Source of the DNA: Gammaproteobacteria bacterium
GTDB lineage: Bacteria > Pseudomonadota > Gammaproteobacteria > Arenicellales > UBA868
NCBI GenBank assembly: GCA_022450155.1
Contig: JAKUQR010000007.1
Location: forward strand, 58,796-122,795
Length of the DNA: 64,000 bases
Reading direction: 5' to 3'
How positions within the stretch are numbered: the stretch's first letter is position 1; the number at the start of each line of letters is the position of its first letter. This document shows, in pieces, positions 60,438 through 64,000 of this stretch. A model generated the notes under the pieces. It worked only from the letters and a program-made list of their open reading frames with translations, did not search any database and was not told the origin of the DNA. The translations under genes and the position numbers were made by a program.

Positions 60438-61415
60438 GTGATAGAATCGCCCACCGTTTTGAGATCGAAAATATTTATAGATGGTCAGGCCGGGACAACC
60501 GGCCTTAGGATCAGGCAATGGACTCAGCATCGTAGCGATTTTGAGCTCCTGACTCTTGCTGAAAATGACCGACGTTCCGTGACAGCACGGCAGGAAGCCA
60601 TATCGCTAGCCGACCTCACCATTCTTTGTCTGCCGGACGCCGCCGCTGGAGAAGCTGCCGTCTGGGCACAAAATGCCGGTACCAGGGTTCTCGATGCCAG
60701 TACCTGCCACCGTGTTGCAGATGACTGGACATATGGGCTTCCTGAACTATGTGAAGAGCAACGTGCTAGGATTGGTTCGGCTGATCGTGTGAGTAACCCA
60801 GGCTGTTATTCCTCTACCTTTATTCTGTTGTTGCGACCCTTGATAGATGCCGGACTGATACCAACAGATGTTCCGATATCTATACATGCCTTATCCGGTT
60901 ATAGCGGCGGCGGTAAATCATTGATCGAACGCTGGGAAAACCATGATAATGAGTTGGCGGACCTCCAGTATGAAGCGCCCTACGCATTGGGGTGGGTCCA
61001 CAAGCACATTCCTGAGATGCAGCGATACACGGGCTTGACGGTCCAGCCCCAGTTCCTGCCAGCTGTGGGTCCGTTTCACAGCGGCATGCGGGTTCAGGTA
61101 CCTCTTCACGAAAGTATTTTTTACAACAGGCCCGATGGTGAAGAGATCTGGACACTTCTTAATCAACGTTACGCTGGTGAACCGTTTATTCAGGTCGCAC
61201 CGTTTGCCGGCTTTGAAGCGGTCAGTGAAAACGATTTGGATCCAACTGGGTTTAACGGGAGCAATCAACTCCAAATTCATGTATTTCCGAATCCCGCGGG
61301 GCATATTCTGCTGGTTGGCTTGCTGGATAATCTAGGTAAAGGTGCTTCCGGAGTAGCCGTACAGTGCCTTAATCTGATGTTGGGTCTGCCGGAGGAAGCG
61401 GGGCTACCTGTTTAA
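60438..61415 (+). CDS. argC: N-acetyl-gamma-glutamyl-phosphate reductase, type 2
   Basis: Reduces N-acetylglutamyl phosphate in arginine synthesis. The compact form opens KIFIDGQAGTTGLRIR, has the catalytic Cys123 in NPGCYSS, and SGYSGGGKSLI, which together mark the type 2 subfamily (about 310-325 residues), distinct from the type 1 enzyme of E. coli. 325 residues from the GTG at 60438; a TTG at about residue 7 is an alternative start. It stands alone, with no other arg gene nearby. Confidence 0.93.
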   Translation: MIESPTVLRSKIFIDGQAGTTGLRIRQWTQHRSDFELLTLAENDRRSVTARQEAISLADLTILCLPDAAAGEAAVWAQNAGTRVLDASTCHRVADDWTYGLPELCEEQRARIGSADRVSNPGCYSSTFILLLRPLIDAGLIPTDVPISIHALSGYSGGGKSLIERWENHDNELADLQYEAPYALGWVHKHIPEMQRYTGLTVQPQFLPAVGPFHSGMRVQVPLHESIFYNRPDGEEIWTLLNQRYAGEPFIQVAPFAGFEAVSENDLDPTGFNGSNQLQIHVFPNPAGHILLVGLLDNLGKGASGVAVQCLNLMLGLPEEAGLPV

Positions 61416-61532
61416 CCTACACAGCTACAGGATCAAGTGCGCTCTTTAGCTGACAGCCGAGTATGCGATTATTTAGCCCCCCAGGGGAAAGGGCTCACCA
61501 GTTAGATGTGTTAGAACTTTTCGCTACGAGTC

Positions 61533-61561
61533 TTTAACGGGTACTGTCTAGCCGTTAGAAT
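61533..61561 (+). promoter_or_regulatory. Candidate promoter for lepA-lepB
   Basis: TTTAAC, a 17-base spacer and TAGAAT (5/6 to the -10 consensus), about 79 bases before lepA. The rest of the 224-base gap after argC holds an AGCCC/GGGCT stem without a T-run and nothing else I can support. Confidence 0.35.
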
Positions 61562-61639
61562 ACAAAAGGCTTGAAGGCTCGACAAATCTTACAGTCGTCA
61601 GCTGTACACCTCCTACTCCATAGACTCGACTGATAACCT

Positions 61640-63445
61640 ATGCTTCCCAGGAATCAAAAGAACGTTCGCAACTTCGCGATAATTGCCCATATCGATCATG
61701 GGAAATCAACGCTATCGGACCGATTAATTCAGTTGTGCGGCGGTTTGACTGACCGGGAAATGTCAGAGCAGGTACTTGATTCGATGGAGCTTGAACGCGA
61801 GCGGGGGATAACGATCAAAGCTCAGAGTGTCTCCTTGAAGTACACATCGCGTAAAGGAGACCAGTATTCGCTTAATTTTATTGATACGCCGGGTCATGTG
61901 GATTTCGCTTATGAGGTTTCCAGGTCATTAAGTGCGTGTGAGGGTGCGTTGCTCGTGGTTGATGCCTCACAAGGCGTGGAGGCACAGACACTTGCACACT
62001 GTTATGCGGCGGTCGACTTAGGCCTAGAGGTGATCCCGGTACTCAACAAGATCGATTTGCCTTCCGCAGAACCCGAGCGGGTGTTGCGAGAAATTGAAGA
62101 CCTTATTGGCCTAGACTGTTCAAACGCTCTGTCGATCAGCGCAAAAACGGGTGCCGGAGTTGAAGAGGTTCTAGAGTCCATTGTCTCCTCTCTGCCCGGG
62201 CCCGAAGGCGACGCAAACGACCCCTTAAGGGCGCTCATCATTGATTCGTGGTTTGATAATTATCATGGCACGGTTTCGTTGGTTAGGCTGGTAGACGGCA
62301 AGATTGCCAGCCGCGACAAGATCAAGATCAGTTCTACTGGGGGTGAGCACCAGGTGGCGGAGGTAGGAGTATTCACACCGAAAAAGCAAGTAGTTTCGCA
62401 GCTGGTAGCTGGTGATGTCGGCTATATGATCGCTGGCATTAAAGATATAAAAGCGGCGAAGGTCGGTGACACAATAATCGATGCCAGATCGGTAGGCACG
62501 GTAACTCTGCCTGGGTTCAAAGAGGAAAAGCCCACTGTTTTCGCCGGCCTGTACCCGGCGAACAATGCCGATTACGACAGTTTTCGTGATGCGCTGGACA
62601 AGTTGGGTCTGAATGACGCATCGTTGCAATATGAACCGGAAGTGTCGCCAGCTTTGGGATTTGGATTCCGGTGTGGGTTCCTGGGTCTGCTTCACCTCGA
62701 GATAGTTCAGGAGCGCCTTGAGCGTGAATATGACCTTGAGTTGATTACCACAGCGCCTACGGTCTTGTATCAGGTTATAACAACTGAACAGAAGCTGGTA
62801 GGGGTGCAGAACCCTTCCGACCTTCCGGATCCGGCGATGATCAGAGAAATACGTGAGCCATTTATTCGTGCGCGCATACTTTCGCCGCAAGATCAAGTCG
62901 GTCCAATCATCTCATTGTGCATTGAAAAGCGTGGGGTTCAGCAGAACATCAATTACCACGCGAGACAGGTCTTGATCGAGTTTGATTTGCCACTGGCTGA
63001 GGTGGTGTTTTATTTTCATGATCAATTAAAGTCAGTAAGCCGGGGATTCGCTTCGTTGGATTATGAGTTACTCGATCATCGGGTGGCTGATATGGTTAAG
63101 CTTGACATATTGATTAATGGTGATCGGATCGATCCTTTATCCCTTCTGGTGCATCGCGAGCAGGCGAAATATCGCGCACGGGATCTAGTCAGCCGAATGC
63201 GTAAACTTATTCCGAGGCAGATGTTTGACGTCGCAATTCAGGCTTCCATTGGTTCGAGGGTCATTTCGAGAGAGACAGTCAAAGCTTTGCGAAAGAACGT
63301 CACTGCAAAATGCTATGGCGGCGACATTACGCGAAAACGCAAACTGTTAGAGAAGCAAAAAGAAGGAAAGAAACGGATGAAACAGGTGGGCTCCGTAGCC
63401 ATACCCCAGGAAGCATTCCTATCAGTCCTGAGGATGGGCAACTAA
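61640..63445 (+). CDS. lepA: Elongation factor 4 (LepA)
   Basis: A translational GTPase acting on stalled or misassembled ribosomes and 30S biogenesis. G1 [10 protein letters not shown]3 DTPGHVDF and G4 NKID are present, then domains II, III and V-like, and the LepA-specific C-terminal domain ([30 protein letters not shown]). 601 residues. lepB starts two bases after the stop, the same order as in E. coli. Confidence 0.98.
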   Translation: MLPRNQKNVRNFAIIAHIDHGKSTLSDRLIQLCGGLTDREMSEQVLDSMELERERGITIKAQSVSLKYTSRKGDQYSLNFIDTPGHVDFAYEVSRSLSACEGALLVVDASQGVEAQTLAHCYAAVDLGLEVIPVLNKIDLPSAEPERVLREIEDLIGLDCSNALSISAKTGAGVEEVLESIVSSLPGPEGDANDPLRALIIDSWFDNYHGTVSLVRLVDGKIASRDKIKISSTGGEHQVAEVGVFTPKKQVVSQLVAGDVGYMIAGIKDIKAAKVGDTIIDARSVGTVTLPGFKEEKPTVFAGLYPANNADYDSFRDALDKLGLNDASLQYEPEVSPALGFGFRCGFLGLLHLEIVQERLEREYDLELITTAPTVLYQVITTEQKLVGVQNPSDLPDPAMIREIREPFIRARILSPQDQVGPIISLCIEKRGVQQNINYHARQVLIEFDLPLAEVVFYFHDQLKSVSRGFASLDYELLDHRVADMVKLDILINGDRIDPLSLLVHREQAKYRARDLVSRMRKLIPRQMFDVAIQASIGSRVISRETVKALRKNVTAKCYGGDITRKRKLLEKQKEGKKRMKQVGSVAIPQEAFLSVLRMGN

Positions 63446-63446
63446 C

Positions 63447-64000
63447 ATGGATTTTGCATTTGCTTTGTTTAGTGGGCTGGTAGTAACCGGCGGGATTGTG
63501 CTTTGGGATCGCCTGCAAAGACGAACAGGCACTGACTTTAAGGATAAAGACACTATAGGTGCGGGATCCAGAACGGCTGGTATTGTTATCGAGTATGCGC
63601 GTGCCTTTTTCCCCGTGATACTGGTTGTGTTCGTCCTTCGATCTTTTGTTGTCGAGCCGTTCAGGATCCCCTCTGGTTCAATGCTGCCGAGTCTCTATAT
63701 CGGAGATTTTATTCTCGTATCAAAATCTAGCTATGGCATAAGACTGCCTCTGGTTAATCAGAAAATCTTTTCGATCGGAACTCCTAAACGAGGTGACGTG
63801 ATGGTGTTCAGATACCCACATGACGAGAAAACAAATTTTATCAAGCGGGTTGTTGGATTGCCGGGCGATATTGTTGATTACAAAAACAAAAGACTTCGAA
63901 TTAATGGCAACGTTGTTGATATTCAAAAAGTGGATCGGGAAGACACCGAACAGGGTGCACGACTCAGTCACCAGGTTGGGGAATACATTGAAAGTCTCGG
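63447..64000 (+). CDS. lepB: Signal peptidase I (3' end outside window)
   Basis: Cleaves signal peptides on the periplasmic side. The ATG lies two bases after the lepA stop; 184 codons are in the window before the right edge. Two membrane spans flank a charged loop (about residues 3-20 and 52-70). The catalytic Ser is in RIPSGSMLPSL near residue 80, and the general-base Lys in NFIKRVVGLPGD near residue 132. The serine-lysine dyad is complete; the last domain is cut off. Confidence 0.95.
   Translation, partial: MDFAFALFSGLVVTGGIVLWDRLQRRTGTDFKDKDTIGAGSRTAGIVIEYARAFFPVILVVFVLRSFVVEPFRIPSGSMLPSLYIGDFILVSKSSYGIRLPLVNQKIFSIGTPKRGDVMVFRYPHDEKTNFIKRVVGLPGDIVDYKNKRLRINGNVVDIQKVDREDTEQGARLSHQVGEYIESL

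Overview
The window is about 64 kb of densely packed chromosomal housekeeping genes from a gammaproteobacterium. This placement rests on gene order: fimV-truA-trpF-accD-folC-SPOR-cvpA-purF, ilvBNC-psd-pssA-leuA, rpsF-rpsR-rplI-dnaB-radA, dapD-glnD-map against rpsB-tsf-frr-uppS-cdsA-dxr-rseP-bamA-skp-fabZ-lpxAB-rnhB-dnaE-accA-tilS-pyrG-kdsA-eno-ftsB, then sdhCDAB-sdhE and lepA-lepB. BamA, Skp, LpxA/B/H and KdsA show a Gram-negative envelope with lipid A and KDO. SdhCDAB indicates respiration, and Trp, Ile/Val/Leu, Lys and Arg biosynthesis genes suggest a largely prototrophic, free-living or only mildly reduced genome. I cannot name the genus. Base composition looks uniform by eye. I see no insertion sequences, prophage, CRISPR array, tRNA or rRNA.

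Layout. 0-10 kb: the 3' part of fimV, an inverted trpBA pair, then truA, trpF, accD, folC, a SPOR protein, cvpA and purF, with lpxH convergent. 11-18.5 kb: branched-chain amino acid and phospholipid synthesis, with a leucine-rich candidate leader peptide before leuA, then a family 4 uracil-DNA glycosylase. 18.5-23 kb: a decayed rimI, a YafS-like methyltransferase, rnhA, dnaQ and acs. 23-27.5 kb: rpsF-rpsR-rplI ending in a clear intrinsic terminator, then dnaB and radA. 27.5-31.7 kb, minus strand: map-glnD-dapD. 32-42 kb: translation factors, isoprenoid and CDP-DAG synthesis, and outer-membrane assembly. 42-55 kb: lipid A, DNA polymerase III, fatty-acid and nucleotide genes. 55-61.4 kb: ygfZ (minus), a small SDHAF4-type protein, sdhCDAB, sdhE and a type 2 argC. 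The right end is lepA and a truncated lepB.

The points that stand out are departures from an otherwise conserved order. pyrH is absent between tsf and frr, replaced by about 450 bp carrying a good promoter. lpxD is absent between skp and fabZ. trpBA sits inverted outside its usual place. rimI is a pseudogene with one frameshift and one stop, and the S18 protein encoded nearby begins Met-Arg rather than the Met-Ala that RimI needs. Non-ATG starts are common, with TTG for trpF, lpxH, skp, fabZ and sdhA. I found no evidence of a novel multi-gene system here.
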